DNA of 64,000 nucleotides. Origin: Candidula unifasciata. Lineage: Eukaryota; Mollusca; Gastropoda; Stylommatophora; Geomitridae. The notes under the pieces were generated by a model that saw nothing but the letters and a program-made list of their open reading frames with translations, was not told the DNA's origin and made no database searches. The DNA is taken from the NCBI GenBank assembly GCA_905116865.2, contig CAJHNH020002480.1:494001-558000 (forward strand), written 5' to 3'. The position numbers and the translations under genes are program-made. Below, piece after piece: positions 1 to 11,949 of the stretch (positions within the stretch are counted from its first letter, which is position 1; every line of letters starts with the position of its first letter).

Positions 1-150
1 GCAAGTGAGAAGCATAGTGTCTTGAGATCCTTGTCTTTACCTGATTTCATATATCAGCCGATCCATCCATCCACGAGTATACCCATCATTTCGTCTATTT
101 GTCTACATCAATTGCGCTACCCACTCATCCATTCACCCCACCATCCACGA

Positions 151-820
<670 letters not shown>

Positions 821-829
821 TTTGTTTGC

Positions 830-2090
830 AAGCACAGGCACAACTTTTATTCCATGCGGATGGACTAATGTCATCCCCACAACCCCTCCCTCCCTTCTTA
901 GTCACTCAGTGTACGCTGTTGGCTTCTAATCCGCCCCTTTTTTCGCCCCCACCCGCGCGTTGGAGATATATAGGCTGACCGTTATTTCATTGTACGAAGT
1001 TTTTTCGCCAGGGACACAGATGAGTATCATCTATTTTATACATTAGAGTCCTATGTAGTCACTTCATAGTTGGAGCATATTTGTGTATGTGTACTGTGTT
1101 GTCCTTTATGTGCTGATGAAGGCTAACCGCCGCAACGTCCTTTGTTTATTGTGATCGATTTTGTAAAGCTAACATAAACTATTTGTTGTTTCTTACCAAC
1201 TTTTTCTCTCCCCTATAATTTTCTACTCCTTTTAAAAACTGCGCAAATGTGAGCGATCTTTTCTTTGGAGGTGAAAGGACACAGTTTACGACTGGTTCGG
1301 TATACGCCTACTGTTATACCGTAGCTCAGTCATGTCTAACCAAAACCTGACGCCGGTCGAGGTAAAAGTAAAATACTTAAACTGCAGGAAATTTCCCGGT
1401 TCTCATTTCTTGTCGTTCTTTTCTTTAAAGTAAAAGGTTGGTCTTATTTTGTTTAAAATACATATTTTATTCCTCACAGACCCTTTCCGGGCATTCCTCT
1501 CTCAAAAGGCCAGATTTGTCAAAAGTTTCGGACCTGCAACTATATACAGAAATCTTGTGACCCTTACTACCGGGAAAACCCTGGTAGAACGCAGAACCAG
1601 CCCTATTGCAACTGCAGGGACACTGCAGCAAAGGACGCTGATGGCATTTCGTGTCCTAGAGTTGCAGACGACGGTGGTGAGTGCGAAATCCCGAGGCGGG
1701 ATTTGTTGGTGACTCAAAGAAGTCTGCCTTGTTTGTGCATATATAGATTTCCTGTGGTCTATCCGTATACTTCAGTTAGAACAGCGGACTCACTGACAGA
1801 AAATACAGTTAAAGACGGTAATATTTTAAAGTGGTATGAGAAAGAGAAAGTTGTGACCGGCCCAGCTTTGACATGTTCGCAATGTCCATGTTAGTATATA
1901 TGAATGCATATGGTGGTATTTAATGGAAACCAAAACATACACGAAATGAGGAGACAGGGTGCCGGGACTGCTTGGAATAAAATAAGAATTGTTTTAAAAA
2001 AAGAAAGAAATATATTAAATATTTATAACTTTTTAAGGACCAGGAAACTTACATGTTAGGCCCTACTGGTTACTGTTCTTCTGCATTTTA
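830..2090. other. unannotated intergenic stretch
   Basis: Unique-looking, moderately AT-rich DNA. Only short open frames (under 90 codons) occur, none resembling a known protein and none flanked by convincing splice sites. I see no gene here. Confidence 0.5.
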
Positions 2091-2094
2091 CCTC

Positions 2095-2288
2095 AAATGG
2101 GCGCTTGACATTTTATGTTGTGATTTACAGCTAGGCTTCGATATCTGCGCCTTTTGGACCAACACATTCGATTTCAGCACACACACACACAAAACCTTAA
2201 AAAGTAACCTTTTGAAACATGCAATGGGTCTGTCCCCCCCCCCCCCCCAAATGGGGTCTCCAGAACCCACACAGGGAAATTGTGTATG
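2095..2288 (-). mobile_element. GAA-SINE type B copy (3' tail lost)
   Basis: On the minus strand it begins with the common head (..GTGTGGGTTCTGGAGACCCC) and continues into the type-B module with the landmark GCAGATATCGAAGCCTAGC and GTAAATCACAACA. The head contains a C/G run (about 2236-2249), a position where several relatives also carry homopolymer expansions. Confidence 0.7.
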
Positions 2289-2399
2289 ATATGTGTCCGT
2301 TAAGTTCAGTTACGTTAATCCAGTATATTCCAGTTGTTACTTTAACTCATTCTCTCCAATTAGCTGTATTACTATAATTCAAAGACTGCAACTCTACAG

Positions 2400-2690
2400 T
2401 TTTGAACAAAAAAATCCCTGTATGGGTTTGGGGACCCCACTATTGGGGGGGGGGGGGATATGACCCCCCCCCCCTCCCCCTTCTGTCGACATTGTAAAAG
2501 TCTACTAATTAGAGGTCTCTTTATTTCCTTCGAGATCATAGTGCATCTGCTTGACCCACAAGGAACCAACAGTCTGCATACAAATAGACCAGATCTGTAT
2601 AACAGAAAGGCAATAGGTTTATTCTCTTCCCCCACCCCCCTCCAAGAGAATGGGGCTCCAGAACACACAGAGATGTCATGGTACAATTTT
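2400..2690. mobile_element. rearranged GAA-SINE type A copy
   Basis: The left part reads in plus sense: head, a long G run then C run at 2446-2478, CTAATTAGAGG, GTGCATCTGC and AGGAACCAACAGTCTGCAT. The right part (about 2605-2680) carries the head again in the opposite sense. This looks like two abutting truncated copies or an internal inversion. Confidence 0.6.
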
Positions 2691-2924
2691 TTGCACTTTA
2701 TTTTATAAATGCTATAGTACAGTGGTTAGAACAACTACATCAATTTGTCTGTGTTCAATCTTATGTAGAGCCCAGATTAAAAAAAATGTCAAGAGTATTT
2801 TGTGAGATAAATCCAAAATTATAGATTTCCTAACTAGTACCTTCAGCGGTCAATCAAGAATTGAAATTTCTTGCCAGAATGTTCCAGTATCTCATAAGTT
2901 TCAGTGCACTTTTATCTTGTAATA

Positions 2925-3108
2925 CTCACTGTGCACTTATATCTTATAATACTGTGCACTTATATATTATAAGACTTACCATGCACTTGTATCTTATAAG
3001 ACTTACAGTGAAATTGTATCTTATAACTTACAGTGCATTTGTATCTTATAAGACTTACCATGCACTTCTATTTTATAAGACTAACCATGCACTTATATCT
3101 TAAAGACA
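2925..3108. repeat. ~30 bp minisatellite, about six to eight units
   Basis: Imperfect tandem units of the form GTGCACTTATATCTTATAAG ACTTACCA occur side by side. Units vary by 1-3 bases and small deletions. The short open frames over it are by-products. Confidence 0.85.
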
Positions 3109-3162
3109 CTATGCACGAGACACTCCTATATGCGCTCCATATCCATCAGACGAACAGTTCAA

Positions 3163-3295
3163 ATTCTGATGGTACCAGTAACTGCGTTATTGAACATCAT
3201 CTCGTCCTTCCCTTGAGTGTCGGCCAGATCCCCTGGTGACTCCCTGCAGCGCCATTCTCCTCAGACCATAGTGATCTGTTTGTGCCGGCTCCTAA
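3163..3295. repeat. unclassified dispersed repeat R1, fragment
   Basis: Shares GAGTGYCGGCCAGATCCC, a CTCCCTGCAGCGCCATTCTCC-like stretch and CAGACYRTRRTGATC with the longer copy at 7060-7275. Family R1 has no recognised coding content. It may be a SINE or a LINE end. Confidence 0.5.
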
Positions 3296-3544
3296 ATAAA
3301 TAATCAAATAATACAGTTCTGTTGGGGCACCTTCTGGCAATACAATGTAACCTGCTGTCCCTGTGAAGACTGGCCCTCAACATATTTATCTAGTAAGAGT
3401 ACTATGTAAGTGCATCTTAGAAGATTTAATATGAACATGTTGACACTAGACAATCTGGCAATCTCCAGATTGAGGAGTGCCAGATTTGTGAAAATGCCTC
3501 ATTTTGTATGCAGCGATCGTGGCTTCAGCGTTGGGAGTCTGACT

Positions 3545-3775
3545 CATAATTCCAACGTACCGCGATCGAAACCCACTGCTGGCTGCGTGGATTTTTATAT
3601 TGGTATGGGGCATCGACCAAGCCTAAAATGAGTACCAGGATGGCTGACCTGGGGAAGTAGAGACGGCCGGCGTAATGCTGACCACACTACCAACCTAGTG
3701 TCGATAGTCTGAATAAATATGGGACGCTCTTCCCGATGCGACTAAAGGCGTGAAAATGGATCTTTACTTTTACTA
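3545..3775 (+). mobile_element. tRNA-SINE T copy, 5' truncated or diverged
   Basis: Contains the family landmarks in order: GAGTACCAGGATGGCTGACC, GGCCGGCGTAATGCTGACC, a diverged CCTAGTGTCGATAGTCTG block, AAGGCGTGAAAATGGATC and the terminal CTTTACTTTTAC. The tRNA-like head is poorly preserved. Confidence 0.75.
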
Positions 3776-4146
3776 ATTTTGTATGGTTTTTTATGCTGTA
3801 AATGTTTAATAGAGAATAACTACCTGTAGTTCTTTAAAGAAAGAAAATTAAACACTATTTGAAAAGTACATGAAATTTTAATGTTCAACAACTAAATATA
3901 ACAGTTGTACAGAATTTTGGTTCAACTGAAAAACACATTTCCTCAGAATAGTTTTTTTAATTTTAAAATGCGCTCCAGAATCCATGCCAGATAATCTGAA
4001 GAAACTAGTTTATCCACGGCTGGATTTTTGAAGGGCAACCTGTACTAGCAACTTACTCATAAGACTTACTTATGTGCATAACATGCATATTAATAATTTT
4101 AAATTGCTGTTTCTGATTAATTTTAATTTTTTTAAACAAATGTATG

Positions 4147-4292
4147 TTTACTCTTTGAGTCCCAAGAAACATATCATATGTTCATAGGTTCCTACCTAGA
4201 AGCCCAATGAACGCATGATACACCAATTTTATTACTTTCTTTACTACTCCCTGGGCTTGTGATGCTAAACCCCCTGGGACTCAAAGAATTAA
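4147..4292. mobile_element. TTAA-flanked MITE (piggyBac-like)
   Basis: Inverted ends CTCTTTGAGTCCCA and TGGGACTCAAAGAA. TTAA abuts the right end; the left has TTTA. The body is shared with 54915-55049, including TCCTACCTAGAAGCCCAAT. piggyBac elements target TTAA, so I infer that superfamily. Confidence 0.65.
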
Positions 4293-4566
4293 GATTTATC
4301 GAATATTTTATAATTTAACTGCCCCCCCCCCCCCACACACACACAATTATCATTACAGCGTTGGTGCCACTGCTTTCGTTGCTGGGAGAATTTTGGAAGG
4401 GCTAATGATTATTATCCCTCACCATTGGCTCTACAAAATACAGATTTGCTGTATACCACACAATGTACAGACTATGATGTGTTTGTAAAAGGTCTCCAAA
4501 AAATATATGAACTCTCCACCCAATCATGGATCAGAACACAGGTCTCCAGCATGAGAGATGGGTATT

Positions 4567-4663
4567 TTAACTCTTCAAGTCCCACGGCGTGGGTTACTTG
4601 AACTCTGTGCTTCACGAGAAGTTGTTACTTTAACTAACAGATGCTTGGCTCTGAAGGAATTAA
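4567..4663. mobile_element. short TTAA-flanked MITE
   Basis: About 97 bp bounded by TTAA on both sides, with ends CTCTTCAAGTCCCA and TTGGCTCTGAAGGAA that echo the 4147-4292 element. Its centre holds the palindrome CCCACGGCGTGGG. Confidence 0.5.
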
Positions 4664-4939
4664 AATAATTAAACTATGAGACAGAAGAGCTCAAAAAGAA
4701 ACTGATGCAAAATGGGTTAATATATAGATGGATGGAGCTCAGAAAGGTAAGAAAGGTGGATAATGGAAATGGAAATCGGCAAACGTACTTTGCGTTCCTT
4801 AGTAATTAAAGAGTTAACCCATTATGTCTATATTAATACAGGCTCAAAAATATGGATTTCATTATGATCTTAAACATGGGATAAATTAACATGATAAGTA
4901 CGGATAATATATTAAACAGTCTCAATCATTCATAAAGCC

Positions 4940-5104
4940 ATGTACCATATTTTCCAGTGTATGAGATGCCCCCATGTATAAGACAGCCGCTAGTTGTTTA
5001 GCACAACAAGATTAAGAAATACATATTTTAAACACAACCCATGCCCAATTTTAAACTTAAAAAATAAGGAAAAACATGTCTTATACATGGAAACATACGG
5101 TACA
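4940..5104. mobile_element. MITE with ~25 bp inverted ends
   Basis: The left end reads GTACCATATTTTCCAGTGTA then TGAGATGCCCCC; the right end, reverse-complemented, reads GTACCGTATGTTTCCATGTA then TAAGACATG. Ends of this kind occur in non-autonomous DNA transposons. I cannot define the target duplication or superfamily. Confidence 0.5.
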
Positions 5105-5185
5105 TACTAATTTTCTGATAGACTGGAATATATCAAAATAATAAGGATATGTATAGACATAAATATAAATATATTCAATATGTAA

Positions 5186-5303
5186 AGGTCCATTTTCTCA
5201 GCCTTGTGTGTATGTATAAGGTATATGATGCTAGCTTCAAATTAATATAGACCAATCGGCACTGAATGGGTGATACATCACATTGAAATTCTTTACTTCC
5301 CAG
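5186..5303 (-). mobile_element. tRNA-SINE T fragment
   Basis: Carries AGACCAATCGGCACTGAATG, GGTGATACATCAC and TTCTTTACTTCCC, the reverse complement of the central part of family T. Head and tail are missing or decayed. Confidence 0.55.
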
Positions 5304-5604
5304 AATATTTCCTAATATCCACTTTTAACTCTTTCCGTCCCAACATATTTTACAGAAGAGTCCCAGAAGAAACTTTTGCCACAGTAAACAAAGGAAGAGT
5401 GCATTTCTTAAACATACATATACATTTTTAAAATCTTTTTTTTTTTTCATCGTTCATCCAGATGACATAAATGTGTTGTACCCGTTTACAACATTGCTGC
5501 CATATCTGTGCCTTCCGGGCGACACATCTGACTTCTGCTGGCATTTGTTGCCCAGGTTAACCTTGCCAGCATTTTTTTTAATGAAACACAGACTGAAACA
5601 GTCC

Positions 5605-5670
5605 TAGCGAGAGCAGTGGGTCTACTATTTTTTTTCCCGCCGCAGTGGGATCCTAGAACCCACATGCTGA
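5605..5670 (-). mobile_element. GAA-SINE head fragment
   Basis: The text AGCAGTGGGTCTACTA, a T run and GGGATCCTAGAACCCACATG match the reverse complement of the common GAA-SINE head. The upstream 3' module is too diverged to type. Confidence 0.5.
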
Positions 5671-5736
5671 CAGCCTCAGACAAACCATAAGTAATACTGT
5701 TTGGTATATATCGCCAATCTCATATTTGTATCAGTA

Positions 5737-6020
5737 AAATAAAGGACCTTTTTATGCCAGTTGCACATCAGCCATATGATGCTAAATCCATTTTTTTTTA
5801 AATAGACCAACTAACGATCGGTGGCGGATGTAGTCTACATTAAGCCAACCGCCTTTACTTCCTATGAAATGACCTAGTACCTATTTAGAATGGGTCTAGC
5901 TAAAAGCCAAAGTACATTTTGAAAGATAAAAATCTAACTTCAATGAGGAATTGAAAATAAGACCTTCAGACCGACAGGTAAAGATTCATAGCATGCGATC
6001 CACCGTGGCACCTATTTATA
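5737..6020 (-). mobile_element. tRNA-SINE T copy
   Basis: Reverse-complement copy. The tail end is AAATAAAGGACCTTTTTATG; then come AGACCAACTAACGATCGGTG, CCAACCGCCTTTACTTCC and a decayed tRNA-like head near CATAGCATGCGATCC. Confidence 0.7.
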
Positions 6021-7050
6021 ATCAGAATTCAAGGGGAGATGTGAATAAAATTACTGTAGTTCCCTTAGCTTTCCAGGCTGCTTCTGTGTGTGCATTTTAG
6101 GCAAAGAACACCCGAAAAATTAGTTCAATTTTTAAAAAATGTTTCGGGTTTTAGCCTATGACCACCAGGCCAGCAGGCAAATATTCTGGCCACTGCAGCT
6201 TCTGTCTTTGATCTAATGTGAAAATATGCACTGGAGTTTGATTATACAGAGTGAAACTGCACTCAAGAGAAAGCCATGGCAGATAGACAAATTTTTGGGG
6301 CATTTCAACAGTGGAATCGAGAAATTAGTCTTACGTGGGTCAAATACTAGGCAAAGGAGGCAGAAGAACACAAAGAAAGACTGTATTGAAAGGTTAAATT
6401 TAGAGGTTATGCTACATACAATATGTAAGCTACAAGGCTCTCATTAACATATTAAATGATACAGAGAACCAGAGTGTCACAACCTGCTTGAGACAGGCAC
6501 CTGACACACAAACAAAAAGAAGCAAAGAATAAGGTGTAGGAGAAGGATGTAGAAGAAGAAGACAATGAAAAGGAAGAAGAATGAGGAAGAGGCTGATGTG
6601 TAGGAGGAGGAGAATGCATAAGAACAAGAAGCAGTAATGGTACAAATTTATTCCAGAAACCATGTTTAACATATTACCCAATATTAATTACCCTTTAGTT
6701 AACACATAAGGAGTGGATACACACACACACACACCACTAATGAGAGTCAGTAGTAATGTAATTTTTTCATTAAAAAAAAAGTTAAACAGCAAACAAAACT
6801 GGGTACACAAAACATGTCAATGTAAGGCAAGAAGAGAACAAAACAGCACCAAATGTTAAGAAACAATTACAGTTAATTTAGCAATTCACACATGAGATCA
6901 AATTCAAGCCAATAATAAACTTCACATTTATGACTAAATTTAAGTTAGTGATGCATTCTGCACATAAGATTAAATTCAAGTGAAAAATATACTTCACACA
7001 AGAAACAAATTCTAATCAAACATGCATTTTACACATGAGATTAAATTTGT
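6020..7050. other. AT-rich stretch without a recognised gene
   Basis: Contains a purine-rich patch (about 6530-6640, AAGAAGAAG-like) and a short (AC)n run near 6720, then AT-rich DNA. In 6890-7040 a sentence like CACACATGAGATCAAATTCAAG recurs three or four times at about 60 bp spacing, suggesting a decayed tandem repeat. Confidence 0.4.
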
Positions 7051-7059
7051 ATGAATTGA

Positions 7060-7275
7060 GTTGATTCAAGAACCCACATCACAGTACCAAGGGCAATCTC
7101 ATAAACGCTTCTTTCCATCATCAGCAGCCAGTGCAGTTCCAATACCAATGGTGTCAGCAGCAGTCTATATGTCAGTCTTGCCTTTCCTCTGAGTGCCGTG
7201 TATCGGCGAGATCCCTTTGTCACTCCTCGCCACATCACTCTCACCAGACTGTGATGATCAATTTGCTGTTTCAAA
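7060..7275. repeat. unclassified dispersed repeat R1, longest copy
   Basis: Begins TTGATTCAAGAACCCACATC, then CATCAGCAGCCAGTGCAGTT and CAGTCTTGCCTTTCCTCTGA. Matching pieces lie at 58383-58525 (left half), 3163-3295 (right half) and, weakly, 20236-20305. One frame on the minus strand is open for 80 codons but has no familiar domain. Confidence 0.55.
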
Positions 7276-8800
7276 TTGTACACATGCTCCCATAAGGCCT
7301 AACCATGTCTGCCTTAACATGCATCAGTATTTCACCAAGCTGTGCAGAACTAGCCAATCTGTCAGCCTGTTTTTTTCCCAACACACCTGTATACAGGAGA
7401 AAAGATCCAGGCAATGTTCTTCATCCATGACCTCCAAAATGAAGCATGCCTGTCCAGTTATAATCATGATGTGTGTGCATGAAAGGCAAGTTTCTCATTG
7501 AAAATGTACATCTGATGGGTAAAATATGGGAAATGTAGCATAAGAAGGCAACTATCTTGGGAGGCTCACAAACTAATGCAGAGGTCTAGATTTCTATCCC
7601 CAGATGCAGAAGGATAAAAGGCAAGTAGAAGACATTATATTTTCAAGTTGATAACATCAAGCCAAAATTATAAGATACACGTATGAGCATTCATCAAAAT
7701 CAGGAGAAAATATAAATTAGATACATTAACTAAAACAATGTCCTCGGGAGACCAAAAGGCAACAAGTCCAGCAGGCTTTCAAAATAAATAATAACTAAGA
7801 AATCAAATAGAAGACAAAACATATAAGTAAGCAACAACAACAACAAAATGGAAGATGCCCAAGAGAGTAATTATCAAAAATACTCTTTGGATAAACTCTT
7901 TTAATACCAAGCAATAATCAGCTTGTATTGATAATTCCATGCATATTTAAATCTGATTGCTCCTCTAGTTCTTTCTTCAAACTACTCTACTCTACCCCAC
8001 CTGATACTTTATCTGTCCAGTATATGGTTATTACTGTAATACTTAATTGGAAAAAGAGGACCCTTTTCACACCAGTACTAAATACAACACAAACTGTGAC
8101 TTTAAAACCTGGCGGACAAGACTGTGGAACTTCTAAACAACCAAAGTTGTCTTGTCAGTTGAGTTTTCCAGCCACAATTTGTGTTGTTTCTGCTAGGTCA
8201 AAACGTTCTGTTTTGTGTGCCTCTTTTCCATTCCCTCCGTTGAGTTTTCAAGTCATATTGTAGGTTAATTAGCATTTTCTGTCATCAGCTTGACTGCAGT
8301 TATCCCCACTACCATCAGGGCTGTTAAGAACTTCAGATGGCATTAACTATGTTCCAGTACAGATATAAGGAGCAAAATCTGAGATGACTAGGAAGCACAT
8401 GCAAATTTCAGAAAGTAGACAAAGCAAATTGTTTTTATTGAGCCTGCAAAATGCTTTTGAAATTAAATTACTTTACAAAGTGTGCTACATGCTTGCATAA
8501 TGTGGAAGAGCTGTTAGTGTGCTTGCCTTGTAAGACTGATCTAAGCTTAATCCTTAGCAATAGCAAGATTTTTGTCCCCCAACTAGTAGAGCTCTCGGCT
8601 TCATAAAATGGATGCCAAACAATATTAAGAATTTTGCTGAAACATGTTAGTGAGGGAAAGGTAGTAACAAACGGAAATGAGCACTACAAATTGTTGTGAC
8701 CTAGAATAGTGGTTGCTAGTTAGCTAAGACCTGTGAAACTCTTATTTTTGAAGGTCTGCCAGGGACCACATACTTTCTTAAGTCATACTGAATAGTTTAT
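7275..8800. other. stretch without a recognised gene
   Basis: Short open frames only, none recognisable. Near 8505-8575 there is a tRNA-like SINE head (GCTTGCCTTGTAAGACTGAT..) without a definable body. Confidence 0.4.
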
Positions 8801-8804
8801 TATA

Positions 8805-9070
8805 AAGTAAAGGACCCTTTTTTTTTGTTGCCTTCAGGCATATTGGGCATATAGGGCCTGACTATATTTTACAGACCAACTGGCACTTGGTAGATGATGT
8901 GGTCAGCCTCAAGCTAGCCGCCTTTATTTAGCACCAATTTGAGGCTTAGTTGACCTGGGAGACAAGGTAATTTCTTTTTTTTTTTTTTAAGTCTGGCTTT
9001 GTCGGGAGCTAAACTTAAGATTTCGGATCCGTAGGCAAGTGTCTAGCAGATACATCATGGTGGCTTTCTT
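8805..9070 (-). mobile_element. tRNA-SINE T copy
   Basis: Near full length in reverse orientation: TAAAGGACCC tail, GGGCATATAGGGCCTGACTA, AGACCAACTGGCACTTGGTA, GTGGTCAGCCTCAAGCTAGC, then the head region GATCCGTAGGCAAGTGTCTA. The B-box region is altered. Confidence 0.8.
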
Positions 9071-9135
9071 GATCACTTTTACCTACTTGACATTTAAAAG
9101 AAGCTGAGTCATAAACTTATGAAAAACATCATCAC

Positions 9136-9350
9136 CATTTGGGTTCCAGAATGCTAGCTTGGAGGGGAAAAAAAAACAAGACTCACTGCCTCCTTAGCAA
9201 ATATGTCGTAAACGACGACTATTTAGGAGTCTGGTAAAACTGGATGTCTTAGTCCAAAAGGCATAGATATTTTAGCCGAGCTGTAAACCTAAAACAATGT
9301 GCTAACTGCCCCCCCCCCCCCCCTCCAAAGGGCAAACAAAGAAGAAGAAA
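9136..9350 (+). mobile_element. GAA-SINE type B copy
   Basis: Plus-sense head (TTTGGGTTCCAGAATGC, ACTCACTGCCTCCTTAGCAA, TATGTCGTAAACGACGACTA) followed by the B module (GGATGTCTTAGTCCAAAAGG, AGCCGAGCTGTAAACC) and the tail AAGGGCAAACAAAGAAGAAG. A C run lies just before the tail. Confidence 0.8.
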
Positions 9351-9720
9351 AACATCATAAAAACATTTTGTTTTTCCTACATGGGAAGAGAAAACAAACA
9401 TGTATTAGCTGAAAAGAATTGTAGAACAAGAGGAACAGGAAAATAGTGAGAGAAGAAACTGGATGTAAATGGAAACCAAGCAGTATGGGAAAAGTTGAAG
9501 ACAGAAACTGGATGTCTTAGACCAAAAGGTGTAGATATTGTAGCCGAGCAGTAAACCTAAAACAATGTGCCAGCTGCCCCCCTCTTTGTAAGGGCAAACG
9601 AAGAAGAAGAAAAACACCATAAAGACATTTTGTTTTTTCTGCATGGGAAGAGAAAACCTAGAACATGTATTAACTGAAAAGAATTGTAAAAGAACAGGAA
9701 CAGGAAAATAGTGAGATAAG
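9238..9720. repeat. ~267 bp tandem segmental duplication
   Basis: The segment beginning AACTGGATGTCTTAG at about 9238 recurs at about 9505. Each copy contains the SINE type-B 3' module plus the same flank (ACATTTTGTTTTTCCTACAT, ACATGTATTAGCTGAAAAGA), so the SINE was duplicated with its flank rather than inserted twice. Confidence 0.85.
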
Positions 9721-10049
9721 ATTCATGGCAGCAGGTTATCATGATGAGGCAAACAGAACACAAACTGTTATGATCTATTTGATCCTGAGAGATGTGGAGA
9801 AGATTCATGACAGCATGTTATCACAATGAGGCAAACAGAACACAAACTGTTTATGATCTAACGTGATCCTGAGAGATGTTGAGAAGATTCATGACAGCAT
9901 GTTATCACAATGAGGCAAACAGAACACAAACTGTTATGATCTATTTGATCCTGAGAGATGTGGAGAAGATTCATGACAGCATGTTATCACAATGAGGCAA
10001 ACAGAACACAAACTGTTATGATCTACTTGATCCTGAGAGATGTGGAGAA
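9719..10049. repeat. ~83 bp tandem repeat, four units
   Basis: Units start AGATTCATG at 9719, 9801, 9885 and 9967 and share GAGGCAAACAGAACACAAAC and TGATCCTGAGAGATG. They differ at few positions, so the array is young. No coding function is seen. Confidence 0.92.
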
Positions 10050-10325
10050 GTATGCTCATGCTAGTAAGTCATTAGTAAGACAATGATGATCAATGTAAGA
10101 CAAGCCCATGTATACTATTTTATTTTACCCTATGAAAATAAAGTTCTGCTCCAAAAGTCCTAATGCAGCTTAGATCTCAATCAACTATCACAAATTTATC
10201 CTATGCTCTGCTATCAGATGCAGTCCCCACATAATTTTTTTTCCACATCATTGTCTAATTATCTTCCCTGTGCATTCTTGTTTGGTTCTGCCTTTATTCC
10301 TTTCAGCCTGCGTCCAGTGCCAGTA

Positions 10326-10490
10326 CATTATAATGAGAATCATCTGTATTAGAACATTCTAATGAGAATCATCTGTATTACAATATTCTAATGAGAATCA
10401 TCTATATTAGACCATTATAATGAGAGTCAACTGTATTAGAACATTCTAATAAGAATCATCTGTATTAGAACATTCTAATGAGTCATCTGC
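10326..10490. repeat. ~30 bp AT-rich minisatellite
   Basis: About six tandem units of ACATTCTAATGAGAATCATC TGTATTAGA with point differences and one short terminal unit. Confidence 0.88.
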
Positions 10491-10924
10491 AGTCCTTCTT
10501 ATTGATCAGATTGCAAATCTTCATTATCTGCAATACATACGTCAGCAAATGAGGTCTAGTACATTTTTCGCACAGGAGACATGGTAGTGCAATTACTAGC
10601 ATTCTAGCTTGCTGACATAGTGGTCCTAGGTTCATATTCAGCTCAGAAGAGACTTTTTTTTAACAAGAGACTTGGACTCTCAGGTCCAACCTGCCTAAAA
10701 CGGATACCAGGAACTCACCTAGTAAGTAATAACTGCCTGTATGATTTTGATCTCATCATCTATCTAGTCTCCATTGGCATTTCCTCTTCTTTTTGTTCTC
10801 CCGCTATGAAACATGTGTTGCAATGACTGTCTTCAACTTTTCCCATACATATTAGTTGCTAAATCTCTTATCTAGCAAAGAAAGGACCAGAATTTAAGTG
10901 TCTCAAAAACTGCCTTGCTGTTAG

Positions 10925-11050
10925 TTAAGGATCCTCGCCGGTGCTACGGAGCCCAGACACTGCAGTGAGCTACTTCGGACTCACACTTGAGTTAGAAGTA
11001 GAATGGAGCACTAATGGGTTACTACCTGTGTGATCCATTGTTCAAACTTT
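10925..11050 (+). mobile_element. tRNA-SINE D, 3' part
   Basis: Matches the 3' half of the 25507-25876 copy: AGGATCCTCGCCGGTGCTAC, GACTCACACTTGAGTTAGAA, GGAGCACTAATGGGTTACTA, ending near ATTGTTCAAACTTT. The tRNA-like head is absent (5' truncation). Confidence 0.7.
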
Positions 11051-11659
11051 AAACTTCCCATACAGCTTGCGTGGTTTCCATTGAAGTGCAAACCTACTTA
11101 ACCAGGTATCTCTCTACTGCATGTAGAGAGCAGGTAGAGTAATGATGAGTAATTCTGTGGTGCCGGTCCACACGGGCAGAGTCTTTTGTTCTGTGCATCT
11201 TTTCCTTGGTTTGGCCAATTGAAATTGTTACACAAAAATATGGAGTTAGAACCTTATGCCCCCTATGTCTAATGGCAAAAAAATCTCTTCCTCTTTATAT
11301 TTTGTTTTACTGGTAAGGGGAGCATGTTTGTATCCACTGTGAAAGTCACCAATAAAACCGAGATCTCAAAGTTCACTTGATGTTTGTTACTAGTTACAGA
11401 TATCTTTATTTCCACTATCTCATTAACAGGTTACATTAAAAACTGGGAATGATTGATATCTAAAGTCTAAGGAATAATGACATGCAAATGGTTTGCTTAA
11501 CTTTCACTTTCTGTATTTCACACATTCTATACAAGATATGTAACTAGCATTTTGTTTAATTTTCCTCATTTTAAATATTTAATACCACCTGCCGTCTACA
11601 CCTCCATGTGGTCATCCAGGTTCCCAATCAGGGGCCTGGCTAATGTAAATAGGATCAAT

Positions 11660-11850
11660 GTTAGCTTCCAAGTCAAGAGTGGATCTGCTTGAGAGGTGAA
11701 GAACCAACAGTCTGCACACAATAATTCAGATTTGTAAATCAGATGTGCATGCAAAACTTAAGCCCTGAACAAGACTAGAGAGCAGAAGTGGATGAACATT
11801 CAGGGTTTGCCGTTTTAATTTACAATTGGTAAATTTGAAGAAGATGCCAC
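11660..11850 (+). mobile_element. GAA-SINE type A, 3' module
   Basis: Plus sense, headless: GAGTGGATCTGCTTGAGAGG, GAACCAACAGTCTGCACACA, CAGATGTGCATGCAAAACTT, then a decayed end with TTGAAGAAGATG. Confidence 0.7.
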
Positions 11851-11949
11851 TTGTAACAAAGGTGTAGTTTTCAAAATTACAAAAATCAATATAATCCTTA
11901 TTCTTCAAAGTAAATTAAACTATATTAAAATTAACAATAGAGGAATAGT

